NCBI GenBank assembly: GCA_903872075.1
Contig: CAIQJF010000071.1
Coordinates: forward strand, 1-64,000
Length of the DNA stretch: 64,000 nucleotides
DNA from: an uncultured Caulobacteraceae bacterium
Lineage (GTDB): Bacteria > Pseudomonadota > Alphaproteobacteria > Caulobacterales > Caulobacteraceae
Reading direction: 5' to 3'
Shown in pieces: positions 46,233-54,709 of this stretch. The position numbers and the translations under genes were made by a program. Below the pieces are notes generated by a model. That model searched no databases. It was not told the origin of the DNA and was given only the letters and a program-made list of their open reading frames with translations. Each line of letters begins with the position of its first letter. The stretch's first letter is position 1.

Positions 46233-46940
46233 TTGCCCACTCTCGCCGATCTTGCCGCGCGGCTATGGTCTCAACGCCCCGCCCAAGGCGTGTTCATTGT
46301 CGGCCTGACCGGTGGCGTCGCCTGCGGTAAGAGCACGCTGGCCGAGAGCCTTGAGGCCGCCTTTCGGGCGCTCCCGGAATCGCCAAGGGTGGAGCGCGTG
46401 GCGACCGACGGCTTTCTGTTCGCGAACGCGATTCTCGTCGAGCGGGGAATTCTTGACCGTAAGGGCTTTCCGGAATCCTACGATCAGGACGGCCTGAACG
46501 CGGCCTTGGCCGCGATCCGGCGGGGAGAGGCCGTGATTCCGGGATATTCGCACGTGATCTACGACGTCGATCCCGCCTTGGCCCGGCGCGTGAGCCGGCC
46601 TGACGTGCTGATTGTTGAAGGCCTCGGCCTGACCGGGGACGCGCCGGTGGACACGCTGGTTTACCTGGACGCCAGCGAGGAAGACCAAGAAGCTTGGTAT
46701 GTGGGCCGGTTTCTGACGTTCTGGGATGCGGGGCGCTCCGATCCCACCTCGTTCTATGCCAGATTCAAGGATCTCGATGCGGCGCGCGCCACCGAACTGG
46801 CGTCGATGGTCTGGCGGTCCATAAATCGACCGAACCTGCGCGAGCACATCGAACCCGTGCGCAATGCGGCGGCGATTGTGGTGCGGAAGGGGCCGGGACA
46901 TGCGATCGAATCGATCCACGGCCCGGGCGGTGCTTCCTGA
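46233..46940 (+). CDS. Type I pantothenate kinase-like P-loop protein
   Basis: A protein of about 235 residues with GLTGGVACGKST (P-loop), ATDGFLFAN, KGFPESYDQDGL and YSHVIYDVDP, all in the order seen in CoaA. The C-terminus HAIESI resembles the end of CoaA. It would phosphorylate pantothenate in coenzyme A synthesis, or a related small molecule. It is shorter than E. coli CoaA (~316), lacking N-terminal helices. The start is uncertain: TTG 46233 lies after AGGGGG and a CTAGGGT-like element; GTG 46161 would overlap the symporter stop (GTGA) and add 24 residues. Confidence 0.75.
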   Translation: MPTLADLAARLWSQRPAQGVFIVGLTGGVACGKSTLAESLEAAFRALPESPRVERVATDGFLFANAILVERGILDRKGFPESYDQDGLNAALAAIRRGEAVIPGYSHVIYDVDPALARRVSRPDVLIVEGLGLTGDAPVDTLVYLDASEEDQEAWYVGRFLTFWDAGRSDPTSFYARFKDLDAARATELASMVWRSINRPNLREHIEPVRNAAAIVVRKGPGHAIESIHGPGGAS

Positions 46941-46942
46941 TC

Positions 46943-46971
46943 AACGTTTAGGCTGTGACGAGACGTTTTTT
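46943..46971 (+). terminator. Weak T-rich terminator candidate
   Basis: A 5-bp stem AACGT / ACGTT (46943-46947 with 46963-46967) with a 15-base loop, running into a six-T tract at 46966-46971, just after the pantothenate-kinase-like gene. The stem is short, so this is only a possibility. Confidence 0.3.
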
Positions 46972-47069
46972 GCGCCGAACTAGGCTTGGCTTTGCCGGAG
47001 AAAGCGCCATTGTCACCGAATCGTTTCGCGCAAATGACGCGATGCCCATCCAGGGAGGATTTGGATAAA

Positions 47070-47333
47070 ATGACCGACGCCGCGAAGAAGCCCAATGGCC
47101 TGCAAAAGGTCCTGCAACCGTCGGCCGATCTGGCCGGAGTCGTCGGCTCCGCACCGCTTTCCCGGGGGGACGTGGTTTCGAAAATGTGGGCCTACATCAA
47201 GTCGAACAACCTGCAGAACCCGGCGAATAAGCGTGAGATCATCGCCGACGCCAAGCTCCGCCCGATTTTCGGCGGCAAGGACAAGGTCGACATGTTCGAG
47301 ATGAACAAGCACCTGGCCAACCACCTGAAATAG
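47070..47333 (+). CDS. SWIB/MDM2 domain-containing protein
   Basis: An 87-residue protein consisting of a SWIB domain: LQPSADLAGVVG, then VVSKMWAYIKSNNLQNPANKREI and RPIFGGKDKVDMFEMNKHLANHLK. The domain is best known from eukaryotic chromatin remodelling factors and chlamydial topoisomerase, but free-standing copies occur in proteobacteria, where their role is not established. ATG 47070 has GGGAGGA upstream. It stands alone between terminator-like hairpins. Confidence 0.92.
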   Translation: MTDAAKKPNGLQKVLQPSADLAGVVGSAPLSRGDVVSKMWAYIKSNNLQNPANKREIIADAKLRPIFGGKDKVDMFEMNKHLANHLK

Positions 47334-47343
47334 GATCTGTTCG

Positions 47344-47367
47344 CGCGGCGCCGGTGACGGCGCCGCG
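47344..47367 (+). terminator. Terminator hairpin after the SWIB gene
   Basis: A perfect 10-bp G/C stem (47344-47353 with 47358-47367) closed by a GTGA loop, a GNRA-type tetraloop, located 10 bases after the SWIB stop. No T tract follows, but the stem is very stable. Confidence 0.6.
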
Positions 47368-47480
47368 TCGTCCCATCGCTCCAGACTGGGCATTCGCCTC
47401 GCGGATCGCCTATAGCGAGCGCGGCGGCGCGCCGACGTGGTGCGTCCGACGTTCTCAGCTGCCGGATTAGGGGGGCGAAA

Positions 47481-48659
47481 ATGAATGACGTGATCGTCGC
47501 GCCCTCAAGTGCCCCGCCGTCGCGGCAGCCCCCCCTGCGCGTCGCCCTGGTGACAGGATCCTACAACTATATCGCCGACGGCGTGGCGCTGACCCTCAAC
47601 CGCATGGTCGGTTACATGGAGTCGCACGGCGTTGAGGTTCTGGTGTTCGCACCCGTGGGACCCAGGCCGGCATTCGCCCACAAGGGTGAGGTCGTCCCCG
47701 TGGCCTCAATCGCGGCTCCCGGCCGAGGCGAGTATCGTGGCGCGCTCGGACTGCCGCGCGGGCCGCGGGAGCGATTGATCGCGTTCAAACCCGATATCCT
47801 GCACATCGCCACGCCGGATATACTCGGCCACGCCGCCCAGAGGCTCGGCCGGCGGATGGGGTGGACGACGGTGGCCTCGTACCACACCCGCTTCGAGACC
47901 TATCTCAAGTACTATGGACTGGGCGTTCTCACCCCGGCCCTGACGGGGCTTGTGCGTCGCTTCTACAACGCCTGTCGCGAGATTTATGTCCCGTCGAGCT
48001 CCATGATCGATGTCCTGAAGGCCGAGGGCGTGACGGCGCCTTTGCAACTCTGGCCGAGGGGCATCGACACAGAACGGTTCACCCCCCTGGCGCGCTCCCA
48101 GGCCTGGCGCACCGAGCGCGGCATCGCGCCCGACGACATCGTCGTGACCTTTGTCTCGCGTCTGGTCCGCGAAAAGCGGGTCGCCGAGGTGGCAGATGTT
48201 TTCGCCCGGCTCCGCCGCGCCGGCATTCCGCACAAGGCGCTGTTTGTGGGCGATGGGCCCGAGCGGGCCTTCCTGGAGCGGGAAGTTCCCGGAGCCTTGT
48301 TCGAGGGCCACCTGGCGGGTGACGACTTGCCCCGCGCCTACGCCAGCGCCGATGTCTTTCTGTTTCCCAGCGACACCGAGACCTTCGGCAATGTGACGCT
48401 CGAAGCCATGGCGTCCGGCCTGCCGACAGTTTGCGCCGACGCGACTGGGAGCCGGTCGCTGGTCGATGCCGGCGTCACCGGGTTCCTAGCGGCGGTCGGC
48501 GATGCCGACACGCTCTATGAGTCCGTCGCCAGGCTGGTGACTGACGCGGATCTTCGCCGCCGGATGGGGCAGGCGGCGCGGGCGCGGAGCCTGAGCTTCT
48601 CCTGGGACCAGGCGATGAGCGGTCTGCTGGCGCGCTACGAGGCGCTGGCGGGAGCATGA
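47481..48659 (+). CDS. Glycosyltransferase family 4, SqdX/MgtA-like
   Basis: A 392-residue GT-B enzyme. The N-terminal domain opens with ALVTGSYNYIADGVALTLNRM, the acceptor side; ASYHTRFETYLKYYGLG matches the SqdX/MgtA group that glycosylates diacylglycerol or similar lipids. The C-terminal half has FVSRLVREKR and the donor-binding PSDTETFGNVTLEAMASG (E(x7)E). There is no signal peptide, so it works at the cytoplasmic face of the inner membrane. GGGGGG precedes the ATG. It overlaps the next GT gene by ATGA. Confidence 0.88.
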   Translation: MNDVIVAPSSAPPSRQPPLRVALVTGSYNYIADGVALTLNRMVGYMESHGVEVLVFAPVGPRPAFAHKGEVVPVASIAAPGRGEYRGALGLPRGPRERLIAFKPDILHIATPDILGHAAQRLGRRMGWTTVASYHTRFETYLKYYGLGVLTPALTGLVRRFYNACREIYVPSSSMIDVLKAEGVTAPLQLWPRGIDTERFTPLARSQAWRTERGIAPDDIVVTFVSRLVREKRVAEVADVFARLRRAGIPHKALFVGDGPERAFLEREVPGALFEGHLAGDDLPRAYASADVFLFPSDTETFGNVTLEAMASGLPTVCADATGSRSLVDAGVTGFLAAVGDADTLYESVARLVTDADLRRRMGQAARARSLSFSWDQAMSGLLARYEALAGA

Positions 48660-49864
48660 AGATCGCGGACGTTTCCGGGTTCTATTCCGAGACCGGCGGG
48701 GGCGTGGCCAGTTACGTTCGCCAGAAGCTGCTCATGGCGGAGCGATGGGGTCATGAGATCGTCGTCGTTGCGCCGGGACCTGAGAGCCGTATCGAGGAGA
48801 GGGCGGGAGGCCGCATCGCCTGGGTGAAGAGCCCGGGCATGCCCTTCGACGACAACTACGGCATGTTCTTCGCGGGCGATGAGATCTGGCGGGTGCTCGA
48901 CCGCGAGGCGCCCGATGTGGTTGAGGGCTCGTCGCCATGGCGGGGCGGCTGGATGGCCGGGCACTGGCCAGGAAGCGCTGTGAAGTCTCTGTTCTTCCAT
49001 CAGGATTTTATCGCCGGCTACCCCTACACGTTGCTTGGCGGATTGATGTCCAAGCCGCGGATCGACGCTTTGTTCGGGGCCTATTGGCGGTACGTGAAGC
49101 GCCTGAGCGAGTGCTTCGACGTGACCGTGGCCGGCGGCGACTGGCTCACGGAGCGTCTGCGCGGGTTCGGTCTGCAAAACCCGGTCTCGGTGCCCTTGGG
49201 CATCGAAGCCGGCCGGTTCTCACCCTCGAAACGCGATGAAGCGCTCCGTCAGAACCTGCTCGCCGCATGCGGCGCCCCCCCGGACGGCAAGTTGTTGCTC
49301 GCGGTGGGTCGACTGCATCCGGAGAAGCGGCATAGCACGATGATCGAGGGGGTCCGGCTGGCCCGCGCAGAGCGGCCCGACCTGGGCCTGGTCGTAGTTG
49401 GAGACGGACCCATTCGGGCGGGGGTCGAAGCCATCGCTTCCAAGGCCGGCCGGACTCACATGCTCGGTCCGGTTTCCGATCGCGAGTATCTGGCGAGGAT
49501 CATGGCCAGCGGCGATCTCCTGGTGCACGGCTCCGGCGCTGAAACCTACGGCCTGGTGGTGGCCGAGGCCATCGCCTCGGGCCTGGCGGTCGTCGCGCCG
49601 GACAGCGGCGGGGCGGCGGATCTCGCCCGGCTCGGATTGTCCCGCCTGTATCCCACGGGCGATCCGAAAGGTTGCGCCAAGGCCATTCTAGATCTGCTGC
49701 CGGCGGCCGCGGATCCGAACCGGGTCGCGCTCGGCAACCCGGCGGGCACGGCGGAGACGCACTTCGCGGCGCTCTTCGACCTGTATCAAGGGTTGCTGGA
49801 TGATCGCGCCGGCGGCGCGGCTGGTCGCGATCGCGGACTGGCGAAATCGCCCGCATCCGCCTAA
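48656..49864 (+). CDS. Glycosyltransferase family 4
   Basis: A 402-residue GT-B enzyme: SGFYSETGGGVASYVRQK at the N-terminus, AVGRLHPEKRH and GSGAETYGLVVAEAIASG (E(x7)E donor site) in the C-terminal domain. Coupled by ATGA to the preceding GT4 gene, it probably acts on the same acceptor, either after or before it, giving a diglycosyl product. The acceptor and sugar are not known. Confidence 0.87.
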   Translation: MKIADVSGFYSETGGGVASYVRQKLLMAERWGHEIVVVAPGPESRIEERAGGRIAWVKSPGMPFDDNYGMFFAGDEIWRVLDREAPDVVEGSSPWRGGWMAGHWPGSAVKSLFFHQDFIAGYPYTLLGGLMSKPRIDALFGAYWRYVKRLSECFDVTVAGGDWLTERLRGFGLQNPVSVPLGIEAGRFSPSKRDEALRQNLLAACGAPPDGKLLLAVGRLHPEKRHSTMIEGVRLARAERPDLGLVVVGDGPIRAGVEAIASKAGRTHMLGPVSDREYLARIMASGDLLVHGSGAETYGLVVAEAIASGLAVVAPDSGGAADLARLGLSRLYPTGDPKGCAKAILDLLPAAADPNRVALGNPAGTAETHFAALFDLYQGLLDDRAGGAAGRDRGLAKSPASA

Positions 49865-49903
49865 CCTTGTTGCGATCAGCGCGAGGCGCCGGACAGGCCT
49901 GAC

Positions 49904-50668
49904 ATGAAGAGCGATGTGAGCAGCCGTCGACGCGCCGCCGCCCAGCGGCAGGTGGCCCAGTCCTGGACGCCTCAGGCGGAATGGGCGCCTGAGCTGCTCA
50001 AGGCGCGCGTCTACGATAGCATTCTCCTCGATATCGTTCTGTGCGTGCTGGCCCCCGGATCACGTCTGGACGAGCAGGATCTGGCGTCTCGCTACGGCGC
50101 CGGCCTGGCGGGCGTGCGCGAGGCCCTGGGGCGCCTGGCGCTTGAGGGTCTGGTTGTGCGCCGGGCCCGGGCAGGCACGACCGTGGCGCCTTTGGATCTT
50201 CTGGAGGTGCGGCAGGCCGTCGAAGCGCGACGGCTAATCGAGCCGCACTGCGCCGCTCTGGCTGCCTCCAATGCCGGGCCAGAGGACATCGCCCGGCTTC
50301 GCGCGGCCTTCGACGGCGCCGAGGCCGCAATTCGCGCCCGCGACGCCGTGGCGCTGGTTCGGATGGACCAGACATTCCATGAAGCCATCGCGCAGGCAGG
50401 AGGGAATCTGACGCTCGCGCGAATCTTGATCCCGCTGCAGCACAAAGCGTCCCGGTTCTGGGTCTATTCCATGGATGATGACACGGACGAGAACCGCCTC
50501 GCTGAAATTCACCGCCATCTTGAGGTGGTGGATCGAATCGCCGCGCGCGATCCGGAGGGCGCTCGGGTGGCGGTGCTTCGAACACTGGGCGCCTTCGTCG
50601 ACGACGCCAACCGCGCGGTGAACACGCCGCGGGACGACACCGCTCGCGCGCCGCAGACACATGCCTGA
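49904..50668 (+). CDS. GntR family transcriptional regulator (FCD subfamily)
   Basis: A 254-residue regulator with an N-terminal winged helix (about 30-100, LDEQDLASRYGAGLAGVREALGRL is the recognition part) and a C-terminal FCD ligand domain with the metal-binding Asp and His residues (MDQTFHEAI, EIHRHLEVV). It overlaps the start of the LLM gene by 8 bases, so it is probably the local regulator of the enzymes that follow. The effector is unknown. Confidence 0.9.
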   Translation: MKSDVSSRRRAAAQRQVAQSWTPQAEWAPELLKARVYDSILLDIVLCVLAPGSRLDEQDLASRYGAGLAGVREALGRLALEGLVVRRARAGTTVAPLDLLEVRQAVEARRLIEPHCAALAASNAGPEDIARLRAAFDGAEAAIRARDAVALVRMDQTFHEAIAQAGGNLTLARILIPLQHKASRFWVYSMDDDTDENRLAEIHRHLEVVDRIAARDPEGARVAVLRTLGAFVDDANRAVNTPRDDTARAPQTHA

Positions 50669-51728
50669 GACCGTGGCGACGGGCCGTAAGGCCTTCGGGG
50701 TGTTCCTGCCCGTGGCCAATGGGGGATGGATCATCTCCCGCAATACGCCGCCGCTTGACGGTCTGTGGCGCCAGAACCTCGACGCGGCGCTCGCGGCCGA
50801 AGCGGCGGGCCTGGATTTCGTAATGTCCATGAGCAAGTGGCGCGGATTCGGCGGCGATACCGACCACTGGGGGACCTCCATGGAGTCCCTGACCATGATG
50901 GCGGCGATCGCCCAGGCCACCTCCCGGATCAAGATCTGGGCGACCGTGCATACGCTTCTGCACAACCCGGCGGTTACCGCCAAGATGATCACCACCCTCG
51001 ATCACATCAGTGGGGGCCGGGCCGGATTGAATATTGTCGCGGGGGCCTATCGCGCCGAGTTCGATCAGATGGGCGCCTGGGACGAAAACCTGGACCATGA
51101 CGGCCGGTATGAGCTGGCCGAGGAGTGGGCCACGGTCGTCAAGCGGCTCTGGACCGAACCGCGAGTGAACTTCGAGGGGCGCTTCTTCACGCTCAAGGAC
51201 TGCGTTTCCGAGCCCAAACCGCTGTCCCGGCCGCGGCCGGATCTGATCTGCGCCGGGATGTCGGACCGCGGCCTGCGCTTCGCCGTCGGCGCGGCGGATA
51301 TCTGCTTCATCGGCGGACGCAATCCGGCGGAACGTCGTGACGCCAGCCTGCGCGCCAAGGCCATCGCCGCCGAGCGGGGCGGCACGACCAAGACCTATAT
51401 GATGTGCACCGTGATCCACGCCGACACCGATGCGGCGGCTGAAGCCCTGGTTGCCTACTATCGCGACGGCGCCGACATGGGCGCGGTCATCGAGATGTTG
51501 AGCAGTTGGGGCGCGCCGCCGGAGCGGCTGCAGGCCCTGGCCGACAGCCAGGGTCCCTTCATGACGAAGACCGTTGTTGGCGCGCCCGCGACCTGCGTGG
51601 CGGAGATCGCGGGTTTCATGACGGACTGCGAACTCGACGGAGTGATGCTGATCTTCCCGGACTACATCGCAGGTGTGGCGATGTTCGCCCGCGATATGCT
51701 GCCCGCCCTGCGTGGCGCACTCGCGTGA
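50661..51728 (+). CDS. LLM class flavin-dependent oxidoreductase, RutA-like
   Basis: A 355-residue FMN-dependent monooxygenase. Long stretches align by eye with RutA, which opens the uracil ring: FGVFLPVANGGWIIS, SMSKWRGFGGDTDHWG, TTLDHISGGRAGLNIVAGAYRAEFDQMG and DLICAGMSDRGLRFA. RutA converts uracil to ureidoacrylate peracid. The next gene is RutB-like. However the other rut genes (rutC-G) are missing here, so the true substrate may be another pyrimidine-like or nitrogenous ring compound. Confidence 0.83.
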   Translation: MPETVATGRKAFGVFLPVANGGWIISRNTPPLDGLWRQNLDAALAAEAAGLDFVMSMSKWRGFGGDTDHWGTSMESLTMMAAIAQATSRIKIWATVHTLLHNPAVTAKMITTLDHISGGRAGLNIVAGAYRAEFDQMGAWDENLDHDGRYELAEEWATVVKRLWTEPRVNFEGRFFTLKDCVSEPKPLSRPRPDLICAGMSDRGLRFAVGAADICFIGGRNPAERRDASLRAKAIAAERGGTTKTYMMCTVIHADTDAAAEALVAYYRDGADMGAVIEMLSSWGAPPERLQALADSQGPFMTKTVVGAPATCVAEIAGFMTDCELDGVMLIFPDYIAGVAMFARDMLPALRGALA

Positions 51729-51733
51729 GACCG

Positions 51734-52360
51734 ATGGATCTGGCGGCCTGGGTCACACCCTCCCGGACGGCGCTGCTGGTGGTCGACATGCAGGTCGATT
51801 TCGCCAGCCCGCAGGGGGTACTGGGTCAGGCCGGCGTCGACCTGTCGCCGGTTCCCGCGGCCTTGGCGGCGGCTGAGGGGCTGGCGGCCGGCGCTCGAAA
51901 CGCAGGCGTGGCAATAGCCTTCGCCGGCCTGCGGTCACGGCCGGAAACAGATTCGCTCGTCTGGTCGGCGTGGCGCGCGCGGATGGGCGATGCCGGCGAC
52001 GCCAGCTCGTCGCTATGTCGCGCCGGTTCGCCGGGCGCAGCGTTCGTCGGCCCTGTCCCAGAGGCCGGCGAAACGGTGATCTTCAAAACCCGCTACAGCC
52101 CGTTCTTCCGCACGGACCTTGAGCAACGCCTGCGCGATCTGGGCGTCGACACGCTGGTGATTTGCGGTCTGACCACGGAGTGCTGCGTGGCCTGCGCGGC
52201 GCGAGACGCCTTCGAACGGGACTTCCATGTGTTCCTCGCCGCCGATGCCTGCGCGGCCTATGGCGAGGCGCTGCACGATCACGCCCTGACGGCCCTCGCT
52301 TTGAACTGCGCAACGGTCGTCGAGGCGGCGGACGTGCTCAGCGCCTGGGCTGAACCTTGA
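51734..52360 (+). CDS. Isochorismatase-like cysteine hydrolase, RutB-like
   Basis: A 208-residue isochorismatase-fold amidohydrolase. The catalytic triad is D18 (VVDMQVDF), K118 (FKTRYSPFF) and C151 (TTECCVAC), and the segment KTRYSPFFRTDLE matches the RutB pattern KPRYSGFF. RutB hydrolyses ureidoacrylate to carbamate and aminoacrylate. It follows the RutA-like gene with only 5 bases between; an in-frame GTG at 51725 would overlap that stop. Converges with the kinase gene (23-base overlap). Confidence 0.85.
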   Translation: MDLAAWVTPSRTALLVVDMQVDFASPQGVLGQAGVDLSPVPAALAAAEGLAAGARNAGVAIAFAGLRSRPETDSLVWSAWRARMGDAGDASSSLCRAGSPGAAFVGPVPEAGETVIFKTRYSPFFRTDLEQRLRDLGVDTLVICGLTTECCVACAARDAFERDFHVFLAADACAAYGEALHDHALTALALNCATVVEAADVLSAWAEP

Positions 52361-53258
52361 ACCGCGTCTCGACGCTCTGACGTAGATCGGCGAGTACGGA
52401 CGCGCCCGCCTGTTCCACCGACATCGCCGCGGCGCGGTTCGCCCAGGTCATGGCCTCTGCGAGGTCGAGGCCGCCGTCAAGACCGGCCGCCAGCACGCCG
52501 CAAAAGCAGTCGCCGGCGCCCGTCGTGTCGACAACCGTCGCAGGGACGCCGTGGGCCGCCGTGACCTCGCTGGTGGTGACCGCTACTGCCCCGTCAGCGC
52601 CCAAGGTCACGATCACCGTCCCTGGCCGGCCGTCGAGCAGGCGTCTGGCCAACGGGATCGCGGCCTTGGCGTCGGCGGGTTCGTCCGCCGCCGCGAACTC
52701 GGCCAGTTCAGTCTGGTTCACCACCAGTATGTCGGTCAGCTGAAACAACGCCGCGGCGGCGGGCAGGGCGGGGGCGGCGTTGAGAATGCGGGTCCCCCGT
52801 CTCGCCTCCGGGGTCTCGAAGAGAGTCCGGGTCACCTCCGCCGGAGTCTCCATCTGCGCCAGAAACACGCGGGCTTCCGCCAGATCGCAAGACCGGATCT
52901 GATCGGCCGAGACCCGGGCGTTGGCGCCGGCGATCACTACGATGGTGTTCACCCCGTCGGGGTCGACGCTGATCTGAGCTTGGCCGGTATCGGCGCCGGC
53001 TATGACCGCGACGGACGCAGTGTCTACGCCGGCCGCGCGCAGGTGATCGAGCAACGCGTCTCCGGCGCTGTCCTTCGCGACGGCGCCGATCAGCTGGGCA
53101 ACCGCACCCCAGGCGCGCGCGGCCACGGCCTGATTGGCCCCCTTGCCGCCCGGATGACGGGCCAGACTTTCGCCGAGCACAGTCTCTCCCGGCCGGGGAA
53201 GGCGAGGGACCTGGCTCACTGTGTCCATAATGATCGATCCGAGAACGCAGACGCTCAT
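52338..53258 (-). CDS. PfkB family carbohydrate/nucleoside kinase (ribokinase-like)
   Basis: A 306-residue kinase with the PfkB signatures HPGGKGANQAVAA near residue 39 and DTTGAGDCFCGVLAAGLDGG with catalytic D250. LRCLGSIIMDT-like N-terminus (here SVCVLGSIIMDTV) is the ribokinase group pattern. It phosphorylates ribose or a nucleoside/sugar. The ATG at 53258 is 55 residues into the open frame; the upstream part is not conserved. The setting next to RutA/RutB-like genes could mean a role in nucleoside breakdown, with ribose as by-product, but this is inference. Confidence 0.86.
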   Translation of the reverse strand: MSVCVLGSIIMDTVSQVPRLPRPGETVLGESLARHPGGKGANQAVAARAWGAVAQLIGAVAKDSAGDALLDHLRAAGVDTASVAVIAGADTGQAQISVDPDGVNTIVVIAGANARVSADQIRSCDLAEARVFLAQMETPAEVTRTLFETPEARRGTRILNAAPALPAAAALFQLTDILVVNQTELAEFAAADEPADAKAAIPLARRLLDGRPGTVIVTLGADGAVAVTTSEVTAAHGVPATVVDTTGAGDCFCGVLAAGLDGGLDLAEAMTWANRAAAMSVEQAGASVLADLRQSVETRFKVQPRR

Positions 53259-53412
53259 GCAGCCAATTGTCCTTTTTCCGTCGATCGTCCGGTGACCGCC
53301 CACACCCGCTCTGTGGCGGTGGCGGCGCAATCGGGCAAGAGCGCCATCAACCCAACTGTCGCCCGATGCGTCGGATGCGGTATTCAGGCGACAAACAAAG
53401 AGGGGGTAGGAC

Positions 53413-54633
53413 ATGGCACGCAATCTGACAGAGGCCCGGGCGGAAGATGTCGGCTTGTCGGCAGAGGGGTTGGCCCGGGTCGACGCGGCGATCCAGGCGC
53501 TGATCGATCAGGGGGAGCTGGCCGGCGCGGTGACCCTGGTCGCCCGGCGCGGCCGGCTGGTTCACACCAATGCCATGGGCAAGAAAGACCTGGCGACGGG
53601 CGAGCCGCTTTCGGTGGATAGCCTGTTCCGCATCTATTCGATGACCAAGCCGGTGACCGGCGTGGCCATGATGATTCTACATGATGAGGGCCGCTGGCGT
53701 CCCGAGGACCCTATCGCCAGCCATCTGCCGGAATTCGCCGATGTGAAGGTCTTCGCGGGCCTGGACGCCGCCGGCGCACGCGTCCTGGTCGCGCCGGATC
53801 ACCCGCCGACGATCGCCGAACTCATGACCCATACAGCCGGCTTCAGCTACGGCTTCGATCCGGCCAATCCCGTCGACGGCCTCTACCAGGCGGCTCAGGT
53901 CTGGCAGTCGCCGTCTCTGGCCGACTTCTCGTCGCGTCTGGCCGGCGCCCCACTGGCCTATCAGCCCGGCTCACGTTGGCTCTACAGCCTCTCCATGGAT
54001 CTGCAGGGGGCGATCATCGAACGCCTGTCGGGTCAGAGTCTGCCCGAGTTCATGCAAGCCCGGATCTTCGGGCCGCTGGGCATGATCGATACCGCCTTCC
54101 ACACCCCCGCGGAAAAGCGCGCCCGTAGAGCGACAATCTATCGGATGAGCAAGGGCAGGGGACTTGTCCCGGTGGAGCAGCAGATGCTGCCCGATCTTGA
54201 TCATCCGCCACACCTCGCGTCCGGCGGCGGCGGTCTGGTGTCTTCGGCGAGGGACTACGCCCGCTTCGCCCAGATGCTCCTGAACGGCGGCGAGTTCGAC
54301 GGTGTCCGCATCGTCAGCGCCGAGGCGCTGAGGCTTCAGATGACCAATCACCTCTCCGAGGAGATCATGGCTGGCGGCTACGGCATCGGCCTGCAGCAGA
54401 TCCGACCGGGCTACGGTCACGGCTTCGATGGTGCGGTGTTCACAGACCCGCGCCGCGCCGGCATTCCCGTGGGCGAGGGGACCTATCAATGGGATGGCGC
54501 GGCCGGCACCTGGTTCTGGGTCGATCCCGTCAACGATCTGCTGTTTGTGGGACTGATTCAGCGCATGGCCGAGAACTCTCCGCCGCTTCAGGCGATGACC
54601 CAGACTCTGATGGCCGAGGCTATCTTGGATTGA
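53413..54633 (+). CDS. Serine hydrolase, beta-lactamase/EstB family
   Basis: A 406-residue class C beta-lactamase-like protein. The nucleophile is S76 in SMTK (SxxK, Lys79). The second motif reads Y191-S-L, where classical class C enzymes have YxN, and WFWVDPVND and GGGGLVSSARDYARF are typical of EstB-like esterases. No signal peptide is seen, so it is likely a cytoplasmic esterase rather than a resistance enzyme. GAGGGGG precedes the ATG. Confidence 0.88.
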   Translation: MARNLTEARAEDVGLSAEGLARVDAAIQALIDQGELAGAVTLVARRGRLVHTNAMGKKDLATGEPLSVDSLFRIYSMTKPVTGVAMMILHDEGRWRPEDPIASHLPEFADVKVFAGLDAAGARVLVAPDHPPTIAELMTHTAGFSYGFDPANPVDGLYQAAQVWQSPSLADFSSRLAGAPLAYQPGSRWLYSLSMDLQGAIIERLSGQSLPEFMQARIFGPLGMIDTAFHTPAEKRARRATIYRMSKGRGLVPVEQQMLPDLDHPPHLASGGGGLVSSARDYARFAQMLLNGGEFDGVRIVSAEALRLQMTNHLSEEIMAGGYGIGLQQIRPGYGHGFDGAVFTDPRRAGIPVGEGTYQWDGAAGTWFWVDPVNDLLFVGLIQRMAENSPPLQAMTQTLMAEAILD

Positions 54634-54709
54634 CCCGCGACGGCGCTGGCCACGATCTCTGAGCGCGACTAGCATCTGAAAAAGGGCAACCGCTGCAGGA
54701 GCCGACTTT

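Noticed and set aside
53413-54633. Beta-lactam resistance gene
   Set aside because: SxxK is present, but the YxN motif is altered (YSL) and there is no export signal; an esterase-type serine hydrolase fits better.
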